A stretch of 64,000 bases of DNA, taken from Litoribacter ruber. Lineage in GTDB: Bacteria > Bacteroidota > Bacteroidia > Cytophagales > Cyclobacteriaceae. The DNA lies in NCBI RefSeq assembly GCF_018500185.1, contig NZ_JAHBGI010000006.1, forward strand, positions 41,874 through 105,873. Direction: 5' to 3'. The position numbers and the translations under genes were made by a program. Shown piece after piece: positions 53,638 through 61,642 of this stretch. Within the stretch, counting starts at the first letter, position 1. Each line of letters begins with the position of its first letter. The notes under the pieces are model-generated. The model was not told the origin of the DNA. It searched no databases and was given only the letters and a program-made list of their open reading frames with translations.

Positions 53638-53820
53638 AAGAGAATTGCGGCTAAAGTCTAAATATTGCCATTGAACGCCAAACCTCCAACTGAAGTTGTA
53701 GGAAAGTGGAAATGGCATTATTATACTATGATACTCTCAAAATCAACCACTTTCCACTAGCTTCAGCTAGTGGTGACGGCAATATCATCCTCTCTTGAGG
53801 TTTTAGCCACAATTCTTCTT
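53638..53820. repeat. Fold-back element of about 180 bp
   Basis: AAGAGAATTGCGGCTAAA (53638-53655) matches, as inverse complement, TTTAGCCACAATTCTTCTT near 53802-53820 with small differences; AATATTGCC (53661-53669) pairs with GGCAATAT (53778-53785); GGAAAGTGG (53701-53709) pairs with CCACTTTCC (53747-53755). Within it CCACTAGC-TTCA-GCTAGTGG (53754-53773) is a perfect hairpin. No coding frame. Confidence 0.65.
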
Positions 53821-53940
53821 AGCCAGTTAAGCGCCAAAAAATGAAAATCATGGGGACTTCCGTTAAGGATGGAAGAAATTGGTTATAATTTGGCGTCCCC
53901 AGTTCGACCCCATTCGGGGTCGGTTAAGTAACCAGAGCTC

Positions 53941-54083
53941 TTTGTCGTCGCTTTGCGATTTCTAAACTCCTAAACCAAGCCACAGGCCGAATAACCTTCT
54001 AAACTACGGAATTTAAATACGCAGTTTAGAAGGTTATTTCCCGTTAACCGCTTCGCGGGTCGGGAGGTTTAGGAGTTTAGGTT
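53941..54083. repeat. Module B repeat, copy B5, with nested perfect stems
   Basis: Outer stem CTAAACTCCTAAACC (53962-53976) with GGTTTAGGAGTTTAG (54066-54080), 15 bp perfect. Inner stem TAACCTTCTAAACT (53992-54005) with AGTTTAGAAGGTTA (54023-54036), 14 bp perfect. A third hairpin uses CCGC-TTCG-CGGG (54048-54059). This fold has three stems like a cloverleaf. Confidence 0.85.
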
Positions 54084-54096
54084 CCACGCCATCCCC

Positions 54097-54145
54097 AGAA
54101 CTTTGCGCCCTTTGCGTTCTCCTTTGTGCCCTTCGCGTGAAACTT
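54097..54145. repeat. Module C: CTTTGCG/CTTCGCG word array
   Basis: ACTTTGCGCCCTTTGCGTTC, TCCTTTGTGCCCTTCGCGTG and then AAACT. Apparent open frames through this stretch are due to its composition. Confidence 0.65.
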
Positions 54146-54280
54146 CCGCGATGAAGCCACGTGAACCACCCTCATCCCTAACCCTCTCCGCTGTGGCCAT
54201 GGTCCACCACGCGGAGAATCTACTCTCTACCATCTACCTATACGAAACCTTGATCTCCAAACCGCTACTCCGAAATTCAT

Positions 54281-54412
54281 ATGGTGCGTCCCTCTGGGAC
54301 TTATAGGAAAGCAGGTGATGACTACCCCCCGGTTGCCACCGGCGGTTATTATATCGGCCGCTTCTAACGGAGCTGTGACGGAAACCGTTGTTCCAAGGCT
54401 GTGCCTTGGAAC
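54281..54412. repeat. Cluster of small hairpins
   Basis: GTCCC-TCT-GGGAC (54288-54300), CCGGT-TGCC-ACCGG (54329-54342) and GTTCCAAGGC-TGT-GCCTTGGAAC (54390-54412) follow one another in 130 bp. Non-coding, with a look of a degraded dispersed repeat. Confidence 0.6.
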
Positions 54413-54540
54413 TGCGAAAGTAGAGGCCTGCCTCTGCCGGATTCATGCAGGCTGTGCCTCCTTTAGGCAAACTTTTTTGGCCCCATCCCGACTCGCCTCA
54501 CTTCTTGGGACATGTTTTGCGTGAAACTGCCGCGATGTAA

Positions 54541-54702
54541 TCATGCCTCCATCCTTCTCGACGCTTCGCGATTTCTAAACCCCTAATCCAGGCCGAAGGC
54601 CGAATAAGCTCCTAACCATCCCTGTTTAGAAGCCTGCCGGACAGCAAAGACAAGGTTATTTCCCGATAACCGCTTCACGGATCTGGAAGTTTAGGAGGTT
54701 AG
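54541..54702. repeat. Module B repeat, copy B6
   Basis: TTCGCGATTTCTAAACCCCT, AGGCCGAAGGCCGAATAAGC, then TTATTTCCCGATAACCGCTT and GGAAGTTTAGGAGGTTAG. It carries an insertion AGAAGCCTGCCGGACAGCAA absent from B1, similar to the AGCCTGCCGGCAAAGGCAGG of B9. Confidence 0.75.
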
Positions 54703-54740
54703 AAAAACAGTTGATTAGATGAAGGGATTAACGTAAAGTA

Positions 54741-55319
54741 CTATTCCAGCCTTTGCTTTTCTTCTTTAATCACCTTTTTAAACTGCCAGTTCTCCCAAAT
54801 ACTAAATACCTGGAAAGTAATTAAAAGCGCTATGATTGGAGCCTTAGCGTATTCCCACCAATGGGGTGCGTCATTCAAAAAAGCAAAAAATGCAGCGAAA
54901 AACATCATTAGGAATGGAATTATGAATTCTAACCGGGGCTTTGCCAATCGGCTAATCCATTCTGAAAATACCAAGCTTTGTTCTTCAAGCTTTTCCGGAT
55001 AATGCTTTTTTAAAAAATCGTAAAACATTAATGAATCTTTGGCTGCCAAATGTAAAGGCCAGAAAAGAAAAAAGAAAACACAATTAAACAATATCAGAGG
55101 GCTCCTTGCCCATGCAAAATTGGTTTGAGGACCAAAGGCCCATTCCCCAATAGCAAATGTGCTAACCATTCCAGTCAATACAAGGCTCAACCCCAAAAGC
55201 ATATGCCCCAAGCTCCCAAATAGCCAGCCCGGCTCCTCGAAATCATTAACCCCCGCCTTGCTTAAAATTTTTGACACCCCTTGACGATATGAATAAATCT
55301 TGGCGTTACTTGTTTTCAT
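54741..55319 (-). CDS. Membrane protein of unknown function
   Basis: 192 aa from the ATG at 55319 (MKTSNAKIYSYRQG); an ATG at 55346 is possible. Four hydrophobic segments (about 35-60, 72-92, 133-152, 158-175 in this numbering) and a basic tail KKVIKEEKQRLE. Long soluble loop DSLMFYDFLKKHYPEKLEEQ. No family recognised. It stands alone between a repeat island and a 347-bp gap. Confidence 0.65.
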   Translation of the reverse strand: MKTSNAKIYSYRQGVSKILSKAGVNDFEEPGWLFGSLGHMLLGLSLVLTGMVSTFAIGEWAFGPQTNFAWARSPLILFNCVFFFLFWPLHLAAKDSLMFYDFLKKHYPEKLEEQSLVFSEWISRLAKPRLEFIIPFLMMFFAAFFAFLNDAPHWWEYAKAPIIALLITFQVFSIWENWQFKKVIKEEKQRLE

Positions 55320-55666
55320 AATTACCCCTAAAAATATAATAACCAAGAATAACTAATAATTCCCGAATTGACAACACCGTTATTTGAAAAAGTAGAAAGT
55401 AGATGTCCCGAGGGAGGACAATGATAAAATTACGAGTCGCCTCGGGACGGTAGTGGAGCCTGCCTGACGCCAGTAGGGGTTAGAAAATGTTTACCTGCTT
55501 TAGCCCCAGTACATTAAAAAAACCAGTCCGATTACGAACTGGTTTCACGAATACTGTTTGTAGTTCAGTGAGCCGCTATTAAAAGTATATTGAACTTCAA
55601 ATGACAGCAGCACCTTGCGAAGTAAACATATGGCATAAACCGGTATACCTTCAGGAAGCAAATAGA
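55320..55666. other. 347-bp gap with one leftward terminator
   Basis: Contains the hairpin AAACCAGT (55520-55527) with ACTGGTTT (55538-55545), followed on the minus strand by T7, which can end the transcript of the lipoprotein gene at 55667. A GCCTGCCTGACGCCAGTAGG stretch near 55458 resembles repeat debris. No coding frame. Confidence 0.55.
55516..55545 (-). terminator. Terminator after the 174-aa lipoprotein gene
   Basis: 8-bp stem AAACCAGT/ACTGGTTT with a 10-nt loop and T7 on the minus strand, about 120 bp beyond the stop codon. Confidence 0.75.
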
Positions 55667-56191
55667 TTAGCGGGCAAACACTCCCAAAACCAGGTACGTT
55701 GTCAAATCCGTGGTGCTTAGCTCCTGCGTAGGGTCATGGACTACCAGAAAACCGTCATAACTATTCAACACCTCATCATAACTTAAAGAGGTTTCCTGCT
55801 CATACATGACAGAGGTACCCGTAGCAGTAGGCATACCGACAAATACATTGGCGTTAGGTGCTTCCAAATAGGGCGTACCATTAGGCGTCGAGTCTGGGTC
55901 AGCCATATCGTGGGCATGTACCATATAGGTCTCTCCTGCCAGCGTGTTGTTCAATGTAATGGAAATACGGGCATTGCCGGCTGGTAATTCCTCTACAAGC
56001 AAACTCGCCATCAGATCACGAGGGTGTTCCCCCATATAGGCAGTAGACTCACCTACCAATTGGCCCTCATTGAAAGCATAATCAAAGGTTTCCATCCGCA
56101 TTTGGGGTGTAGGTTCATCATCATTGCTGCAGGCAATCAGCAAAGGCATCAAGCCGACCAATAGGGCAATAACATAACGTAATTTTTTCAT
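55667..56191 (-). CDS. Lipoprotein of unknown function
   Basis: 174 aa. Lipoprotein signal MKKLRYVIALLVGLMPLLIAC (Cys21) and a short acidic linker NDDEPTPQ. The mature part looks all-beta: ARISITLNNTLAGETYMVHAHDMADPDSTPNG and SLSYDEVLNSYDGFLVVHDPTQEL. The VHAHD and VVHDP phrases recall CHRD or Cu/Zn-superoxide-dismutase-like folds, but the metal ligands are incomplete, so no function is given. Confidence 0.72.
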   Translation of the reverse strand: MKKLRYVIALLVGLMPLLIACSNDDEPTPQMRMETFDYAFNEGQLVGESTAYMGEHPRDLMASLLVEELPAGNARISITLNNTLAGETYMVHAHDMADPDSTPNGTPYLEAPNANVFVGMPTATGTSVMYEQETSLSYDEVLNSYDGFLVVHDPTQELSTTDLTTYLVLGVFAR

Positions 56192-56402
56192 AGTATTTTT
56201 TTTGGTTTTTGGTTTGATTGGATATACGAAGTGACTTTTATATTTGGATCACCAGATTGAAAAGTTTTTGCGTTTAACCCATTTATTTAGATATTCTCTT
56301 TGGGCAATTGACTTACCATATAAAGGATTGTTCAAGAGGGAAAAAGTATCGTATAGGATTTAAATGGTTATTTCCCGATCATCCCTGCGGGGATTTATGA
56401 AA

Positions 56403-56521
56403 TAGGTTTAAGGGTTGAATGGATTAATTAACGTAAGCTACTCAAGGTCCTTAATCCTTTAATCAGTCCAGAAGGGAATATGGCGAAGCTATTCGCTTCT
56501 GGACCTTAAACCATTAAACCA
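56403..56521. repeat. Module A repeat, copy A4
   Basis: Central stem GTCCAGAAGGGAAT (56466-56479), loop ATGGCGAAGCT, ATTCGCTTCTGGAC (56491-56504). One G-G mismatch in the stem. Confidence 0.85.
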
Positions 56522-56617
56522 ATCCGTGGACATCGGGAGTCATTTTCGCCGATCCCTTCGGCTTCGCTCAGGGACCGTAATTTGTTCTCTTTTCGCGCGT
56601 GGCGTGAAACCAACGCC

Positions 56618-56730
56618 TCATCCTCCTCGCCGCTTCGCGATTTCTAAACCCCTACACCAGGCCGCAGGCCGAATAACCTTCTAACCCGCGCAGTTTAGAG
56701 GGTAATTTCCCGATCATCCCTGCGGGGATC
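56618..56730. repeat. Module B repeat, copy B8
   Basis: CCTCGCCGCTTCGCGATTTC, TAAACCCCTACACCAGGCCG, CAGGCCGAATAACCTTCTAA, then GCAGTTTAGAGGGTAATTTC and CCGATCATCCCTGCGGGGAT. Confidence 0.75.
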
Positions 56731-56737
56731 TATGAAA

Positions 56738-56860
56738 TAGGTTAAAGGGTTGAATGGATTAATGGATTAACGTAAGCTACTGAATCTCCTTAATCCTTTA
56801 ATAAGTCCAGAAGGGAATATGGCGAAGCTATTCCCTTCTGGACATTAAACCATTAAACCA
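56738..56860. repeat. Module A repeat, copy A5
   Basis: Central stem GTCCAGAAGGGAAT (56805-56818), loop ATGGCGAAGCT, ATTCCCTTCTGGAC (56830-56843), perfect pairing. Confidence 0.85.
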
Positions 56861-57014
56861 ATCCGTGGACATCGGGAGTCATTTAAGCCGATCCCTTCGG
56901 CTTCGCTCAGGGACCGTAATTTGTTCTCTTTGCGCTCGTGGCGTGAAACCAACATCCTGTTACATTCATATATGGTAAGGTTTTTGACAAAGTCATATAT
57001 ATACCACTAAGATA

Positions 57015-57212
57015 ATGACTTTAAAAACAAAATATATAGCCACAACAATACTGGTGGCACTCATACTCTTTGCTGCCTACTTGCTTTACAGTATCACAAG
57101 TGGGGCAAATCAGGATCAAAATCCGGAGAAGGTGCTTCTGGCAATTGGTGTTACCTTGCTCTTTGAATTTATAGCCGGAGTATTTCTCATGAAGCTTCAT
57201 GATAATGATTAG
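57015..57212 (+). CDS. Small membrane protein of unknown function
   Basis: 65 aa with two hydrophobic segments (about 7-28 and 42-60): KYIATTILVALILFAAYLLYSI and VLLAIGVTLLFEFIAGVFLMKL. No family recognised. It lies directly after the repeat island and 118 bp from the convergent transporter gene. The ATG at 57015 follows an AAGATA purine stretch. Confidence 0.5.
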   Translation: MTLKTKYIATTILVALILFAAYLLYSITSGANQDQNPEKVLLAIGVTLLFEFIAGVFLMKLHDND

Positions 57213-57330
57213 GCATATAAAGCAATAAGTATATCCGCAAATGCACCTGTATGGCGATAAAACTGACTATTCAGGGTTTGTGCTGGTTGGGTCTGTTTCT
57301 TCGGCCTCAACCGGGCCAAGTTTACCTCCC

Positions 57331-58326
57331 CTAAGGGATAACAGGCTTCGGTCTTCCGTCAACTTCTCTTTTGCCCATACTGGAAGCAATAATACTGATG
57401 ATAAAGATCTGTATGGCATGAAAGAGCATGAGAGGCAATAAGATTATCCCAATAGCAGCAGAATGCTTGAAAAGGATTTTTGAAAACACAGTACCATGGA
57501 CAAGGGATTTTTTGGTGCCACAAAATTGAGCCGTAATCCTGTCTTCTATAGAGAATTTTAATTTTTTACTCAAGAGTCCAATTAACAGATATACAAAATA
57601 GAAGAGTAAAACCACCGTAAAGGTGATACCTACTAAATCCATCACCACTACTGAGGTAAACACCTTTTCCTCAAATGATTCGGCAAAGCTTTTATAGATA
57701 ATGATCAAAATGATGGATTTATCAAATAATGCCAGCTGCCGGCTGTAACTTAGCACATACCCCCCAAAATACCGCTGTAGACCCAATCCTAATACAACGG
57801 GGAATAAAATTTCTGTCAGGAGTTTGATGTAAATACCCTGAAGATTAAAGTCTGAGGAGGTTTGGTTCAGGAATAACCCTACCCAAAGCGGGGTGATGGC
57901 TATTCCAATCAGTCCGGAAATACTGGCATTAAAAATAGCGGCTGGAATATTCCCTTTGGCCATTGATACCATTACCACTGAAGAAGAAACCGTAGACGGG
58001 AGGGCTGCCAAGAAAAGGAAGGCAAGCCATATTTTGTGGTCAAATAGCCTTTCCAGAAACGGCTGAAAAGCTATAATGATCAATGGAAAAACCAGGAAAG
58101 TAGCAGATTGGATAAGGATATGGAGATGCCAATTTTTTAGACCTGTTTTTATCCGTTCCGGACTGAGTTTGAGCCCATAAAAGAAGAATATTAAGGAAAT
58201 CCCAATACTGGCAACCATATCCAATGGCACTTGGCTTCCTTGCGAACCCCATTCAGGGAATAAATATGCTATTATCACCACGGCAATGATTGCCAATACA
58301 AAGGTGTCTATCTTTATTTTTTTCAA
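57331..58326 (-). CDS. Bile acid:sodium symporter family transporter
   Basis: 331 aa with nine or ten membrane helices. The SBF/YfeH-like layout is seen in SIGISLIFFFYGLKLSPERIKTGL, LAALPSTVSSSVVMVSMAKGNIPAAIFNASISGLIGI (the crossing-motif SSSVVM) and AQFCGTKKSLVHGTVFSKILF. It resembles the YfeH/P7 subgroup. Sodium-coupled uptake of organic anions is a family-level guess. The adjacent Mrp operon is far away and not linked. Confidence 0.88.
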   Translation of the reverse strand: MKKIKIDTFVLAIIAVVIIAYLFPEWGSQGSQVPLDMVASIGISLIFFFYGLKLSPERIKTGLKNWHLHILIQSATFLVFPLIIIAFQPFLERLFDHKIWLAFLFLAALPSTVSSSVVMVSMAKGNIPAAIFNASISGLIGIAITPLWVGLFLNQTSSDFNLQGIYIKLLTEILFPVVLGLGLQRYFGGYVLSYSRQLALFDKSIILIIIYKSFAESFEEKVFTSVVVMDLVGITFTVVLLFYFVYLLIGLLSKKLKFSIEDRITAQFCGTKKSLVHGTVFSKILFKHSAAIGIILLPLMLFHAIQIFIISIIASSMGKREVDGRPKPVIP

Positions 58327-58344
58327 GTTTGTTACGCTGTTTAA

Positions 58345-58395
58345 GAGCCTGCCGGCAAAGGCAGGGGTATTTCCCGATAACCGCTTCGCGAATCT
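58345..58395. repeat. Module B fragment, copy B9
   Basis: TTTAAGAGCCTGCCGGCAAA, GGCAGGGGTATTTCCCGATA and ACCGCTTCGCGAATC; the AGCCTGCCGGCAAAGGCAGG insertion is like that in B6. Confidence 0.65.
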
Positions 58396-58401
58396 ATGAA
58401 T

Positions 58402-58522
58402 AGGTTGATGGGTTTAACGGATTAAGAGATTAACGTAAGGTACTTCCACTCCTTAATCCATTAATCAGTCCAGAAGGGAATTTACCGCAGCTATTCCCTT
58501 CTGGACCTTAAACCTTCAAACC
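58402..58522. repeat. Module A repeat, copy A6
   Basis: Central stem GTCCAGAAGGGAAT (58468-58481), loop TTACCGCAGCT, ATTCCCTTCTGGAC (58493-58506). The loop differs from A1 and keeps only the CGCAGCT end. Confidence 0.85.
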
Positions 58523-58590
58523 AGCTCGTGCCCTGTATCTTCGATCAAGGACCAAGATGATCGAAAAAGAAATTGAAGTACACCAACACG

Positions 58591-58706
58591 CCGCGCCCTT
58601 TGCGACCTCTGAGCGCCCTTCGCGCGAAACCACCTCGCATCCTCCTCCCCGCTTGCGGTTTCTAAACCCCTAAACCAGGCCGCAGGCCGACTATACGTCT
58701 AAACCA
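58591..58706. repeat. Module C string and truncated module B (B10)
   Basis: GCGCCCTTTGCGACCTCTGA, GCGCCCTTCGCGCGAAACC, then CCGCTTGCGGTTTCTAAACC, CCTAAACCAGGCCGCAGGCC. The right-hand part of B is missing and the M48 peptidase stop is 4 bp away. Confidence 0.7.
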
Positions 58707-58709
58707 CAA

Positions 58710-59663
58710 TCAAAACTGTTCCAAGAACTTAATCCTTTTTTCAATTGGCGGGTGAGTGGCGAAGAGGCCGGTGATGGCGGCCATCAGGCCGGAGGACTTA
58801 TCGGGGCGGTTCTCGATGAATAGTTCGGCCACATCGTCACTTTTAACCGAACGCACCTGGTAGTTGCCCGATATTTTCCGCAAAGCGGAAGCCAGGGCTC
58901 TGGGGTTTTTGGTCATTTCGGCCGCGCCGCTATCCGCCATGTATTCCCGTTTGCGGGATATGGCAAATCTAAAGACCATGGAGAGTAAAAACGCCACAAA
59001 AGCAATCACCATTGCGATCAACATGGCGTTGTTTTGGTTTTTGTCCCTCCTTCTTCCCATCATGCTCCCATACAGCATGTTGCGATAAAGGATCTGGGCT
59101 ACAAAGGAGAAAATCCCGACGAATATGATGGAAACTATCAATAGCCTCACATCCCGGTTTCGGATGTGCATCAGCTCATGGCCGATGACCCCCTCCAGCT
59201 CCTCGTCGTTGAGCTTTTCCATAATGCCCCTGGTCAGGGTCACTGTGTAGGTGCTTTCATTGATCCCACTGGCAAATGCATTCAGGGCCTGATCCTCTAT
59301 GATGTTGATTTTTGGCACCTTCATGCCTTTGCTGATGCAGAGGTTTTCGGTCAGGTTGTACACCCGCATGTTTTCCTTTCGGGTAAGGGGCCTGGAACCT
59401 GCCGCTTTGCTGATCATGCGGTTGTGCATCAGGTAAGCAATGCCAAACCAGATCCCCACGGCAATTAATACCCCCGGGATGGTAGACACAAAGGCATCGT
59501 TGATTATGCCCACGTCACGCTGCCCATATTGGTCGGCCAACATAAAGTAGAAAAAGGCATATACGGCAGCAAGAATCAGTAAAGGGAATCCCATCAACAG
59601 AAATGTCGACTTGAGGTTGTTTCTATAAATCTGGGTTTGTATACCCACATACTTCTCTGCCAT
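58710..59663 (-). CDS. M48 family (HtpX-like) membrane metallopeptidase
   Basis: 317 aa. Two N-terminal membrane helices, then the zinc motif HELMH in EGVIGHELMHIRNRDVRL, and two further helices before a soluble end. The third ligand is probably the Glu in SRKREYMADSGAAEM. HtpX-like peptidases degrade damaged membrane proteins. It is the second gene of an operon with lemA (4-bp gap), a widespread pairing. Confidence 0.93.
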   Translation of the reverse strand: MAEKYVGIQTQIYRNNLKSTFLLMGFPLLILAAVYAFFYFMLADQYGQRDVGIINDAFVSTIPGVLIAVGIWFGIAYLMHNRMISKAAGSRPLTRKENMRVYNLTENLCISKGMKVPKINIIEDQALNAFASGINESTYTVTLTRGIMEKLNDEELEGVIGHELMHIRNRDVRLLIVSIIFVGIFSFVAQILYRNMLYGSMMGRRRDKNQNNAMLIAMVIAFVAFLLSMVFRFAISRKREYMADSGAAEMTKNPRALASALRKISGNYQVRSVKSDDVAELFIENRPDKSSGLMAAITGLFATHPPIEKRIKFLEQF

Positions 59664-59667
59664 AGAA

Positions 59668-60228
59668 TCAGAATTTTATTTCAGGTGCCTGGTCCAGTCT
59701 CTGTCTGTCTTCGCCAACATCAAACATAGGCTCTTTGTGGAAGCCGAACATCCCGGCCACAATATTGGAAGGAAAGCTTTCCACAGCAATGTTGTATTCG
59801 CGGGTGGCAGAGTTAAAATACCTACGGGAAGCGGCAAGTTTGTTTTCAACATCCGAAATCTCATTCTGCAATTGGAGGAAATTGGTATTTGCCTTCAGGT
59901 CAGGGTATGCCTCCACTGAGACACGCAAACCCTGTAAGGCGGAGGTTAGCTCCTTTTCAGCTGATATTTTCCCCTCAATCGTTGATGCCCCCATGGCTTT
60001 GGCCCGCGCCTCAGTCACCCGGGTCAGCACTCCGGCTTCATGTTCCATATAGCCCTTCACACTGCTGACGAGTTGGGGGATTAGATCATGTCTTTGCTTG
60101 AGTTGGACATCAATGTCGGCAAATGCATTTTCCCGGTTGTGTCTCAGGGATACCAGGCGGTTGTAAAGGGAAACCAAAAAGATTCCTATAATCACCGCCA
60201 CAATTATCAAAATAACAGTTGTGCTCAT
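59668..60228 (-). CDS. lemA: LemA family protein
   Basis: 186 aa. One N-terminal membrane helix (TTVILIIVAVIIGIFLVSLYNRLV) and a helical domain with RENAFADIDVQLKQRHDLIPQLVSSVKGYMEHE, the LemA signature, then FLQLQNEISDVENKLAASRRYFNSATREYN and NIVAGMFGFHKEPMF. Function unclear; commonly encoded next to an M48 peptidase or a TPM-domain protein. Confidence 0.95.
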   Translation of the reverse strand: MSTTVILIIVAVIIGIFLVSLYNRLVSLRHNRENAFADIDVQLKQRHDLIPQLVSSVKGYMEHEAGVLTRVTEARAKAMGASTIEGKISAEKELTSALQGLRVSVEAYPDLKANTNFLQLQNEISDVENKLAASRRYFNSATREYNIAVESFPSNIVAGMFGFHKEPMFDVGEDRQRLDQAPEIKF

Positions 60229-60406
60229 GTTTTAATGTTAAAATGTAAAAACCACTACAATATAGCCAATTTTCAACAAGTCTCATACCCGGGATGTTTT
60301 CCGCAAGGACTTAATAAGTGTTCTTTATGGCATCCTATTTTCTCAATCTTCTCTTTCCATTCTTCATTAAAATCGTTATTTTTAAATTAACTCTAACCAA
60401 CAGCCT

Positions 60407-61459
60407 ATGTCAATTCTTATTTACGGAGCAACGGGATATACAGGAAAACTAGTAGTAGAGCAAGCCGTATTGAAAGGACTGAAACCTATCGTCGCCGGCC
60501 GATCTGAAAGCAAAGTAAAGTCACTTGCAGCTACTTACGACCTGGAATACAAGGTGTTTTCACTCGACAATGTGCCCAAAATCGTGGATGCCATCAGTGG
60601 TGTAAAAGTCTTGCTAAACTGTGCCGGGCCGTTTATCCATACTGCCAAGCACTTGATCGAAGCCTGCCTGCTTACCCAAACCCATTATTTGGACATCACT
60701 GGGGAGATCGAGGTTTTTGAGATGGCCAAGGAATTTGACCTTCAGGCCAAAGACAACGAGATCATTGTGCTGCCAGGGGTAGGATTTGATGTGGTACCTA
60801 CTGACTGTATGGCCAATTTTTTGAAGGAAAAGCTACCGGAAGCCACCCATTTGGAATTGGCTTTTATGGGCCTAGGCGGGGCTATGTCCCACGGTACCAT
60901 GGCCACGATGGTGGAAAGCCTCGGCAAAGGTGGCGCTGTGCGCAAAGACGGCAAAATCGAAAATGTACCCGTAGGCCATGAGGGAAAGGAAATCCATTTC
61001 GGCATGAAGAAAAACTGGGCCATGACCATCCCCTGGGGCGATATCTCCACGGCCTATACTTCTACGGGGATTGATAATATAGAAGTGTATACGGCTGTTT
61101 CAAAAACGACATATAACCTGCTAAAAGCCCAATTATTGATCAACCCAATCCTTCAAAACTCCTGGGTGAAAGGAATGATCAAGGAATACGTGGACGAGAA
61201 CTTCAGTGGCCCCACCCCTGAGCAGAACAAAAAGGGGATCGCCCTGGTATATGGCAAAGCTACCAATCACCGGATGGAGGACACCGTGGAGCTGAGATTT
61301 AAGACGCCGGAGACATATCTGCTTACTGCTAAACTGGCCGTACTTATTTCCCAGAAAGTCTTGGAATTGAAGGAAACTTATGGGTATTTTACACCAGCAC
61401 AACTCTTTGGACCGAAGCTGATATTTGAAATTGAGGGGGTAGAGTGGCTAGACCAATAA
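60407..61459 (+). CDS. Saccharopine dehydrogenase/trans-acting enoyl reductase-like protein
   Basis: 350 aa. N-terminal NAD(P)-binding Rossmann fold: LIYGATGYTGKLVVEQAVLKGLKPIVAGRSESKV, then LNCAGPFIHTAKHLIEACLLTQTHYLDITGEIEVF. It has the length and layout of the shorter saccharopine-dehydrogenase-like oxidoreductases also called trans-acting enoyl reductase family. Real substrate unknown. Monocistronic or with the small gene at 61469. Confidence 0.88.
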   Translation: MSILIYGATGYTGKLVVEQAVLKGLKPIVAGRSESKVKSLAATYDLEYKVFSLDNVPKIVDAISGVKVLLNCAGPFIHTAKHLIEACLLTQTHYLDITGEIEVFEMAKEFDLQAKDNEIIVLPGVGFDVVPTDCMANFLKEKLPEATHLELAFMGLGGAMSHGTMATMVESLGKGGAVRKDGKIENVPVGHEGKEIHFGMKKNWAMTIPWGDISTAYTSTGIDNIEVYTAVSKTTYNLLKAQLLINPILQNSWVKGMIKEYVDENFSGPTPEQNKKGIALVYGKATNHRMEDTVELRFKTPETYLLTAKLAVLISQKVLELKETYGYFTPAQLFGPKLIFEIEGVEWLDQ

Positions 61460-61468
61460 ACACCTGAT

Positions 61469-61642
61469 ATGAAAAAATCGCTATTATTTACGCTTTTGGC
61501 AGTGTTGCCCTTGATTTTGTTTGCACAAGGAGAAACGGCCGACGAGGACCTTTCGGATCTTTTCCTCACCTATTGGCCCGTGATATTGCTGCCTATATTT
61601 ATGATAGTGATATTTAGATATTACAGAAAGCGGAGAAGGTAA
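61469..61642 (+). CDS. Small secreted/membrane peptide of 57 aa
   Basis: ATG 61469 to TAA 61640-61642, 9 bp after the saccharopine-dehydrogenase-like stop. A signal-like segment MKKSLLFTLLAVLPLILFAQ, then ETADEDLSDLFLTYWPVILLPIFMIVIFRYYRKRRR: an acidic linker, one membrane helix and a basic end. The reading is compact and complete, and its stop abuts the convergent glycosyltransferase stop. Confidence 0.6.
   Translation: MKKSLLFTLLAVLPLILFAQGETADEDLSDLFLTYWPVILLPIFMIVIFRYYRKRRR

Larger units (their letters stand above)
56360..56960. repeat. Tandem direct repeat, period 335 bp, of composite units
   Basis: TTTCCCGATCATCCCTGCGG starts at 56371 and again at 56706; everything between recurs in the same order: B-module right end, module A (A4, A5), a CATCGGGAGTCATTT block, CCGATCCCTTCGGCTTCGCT, CAGGGACCGTAATTTGTTCT and the GGCGTGAAACCAA end. 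The first unit also contains a B8 head, the second ends soon after GTGAAACCAAC. It is a recent duplication. Confidence 0.85.

Noticed and set aside
54103..54524. Open frames in the repeat island on both strands
   Set aside because: They run through module C words and hairpins, have no ribosome binding site and no protein-like composition.
57241..57441. 66-codon plus-strand frame near the transporter 3' end
   Set aside because: Overlaps the 3' end of the symporter gene antisense and shows no family features.
47824..58706. Repeat islands as CRISPR arrays
   Set aside because: Repeats are dispersed or of 335-bp period, have internal stems of variable sequence and no regular spacer units; no cas gene is present.
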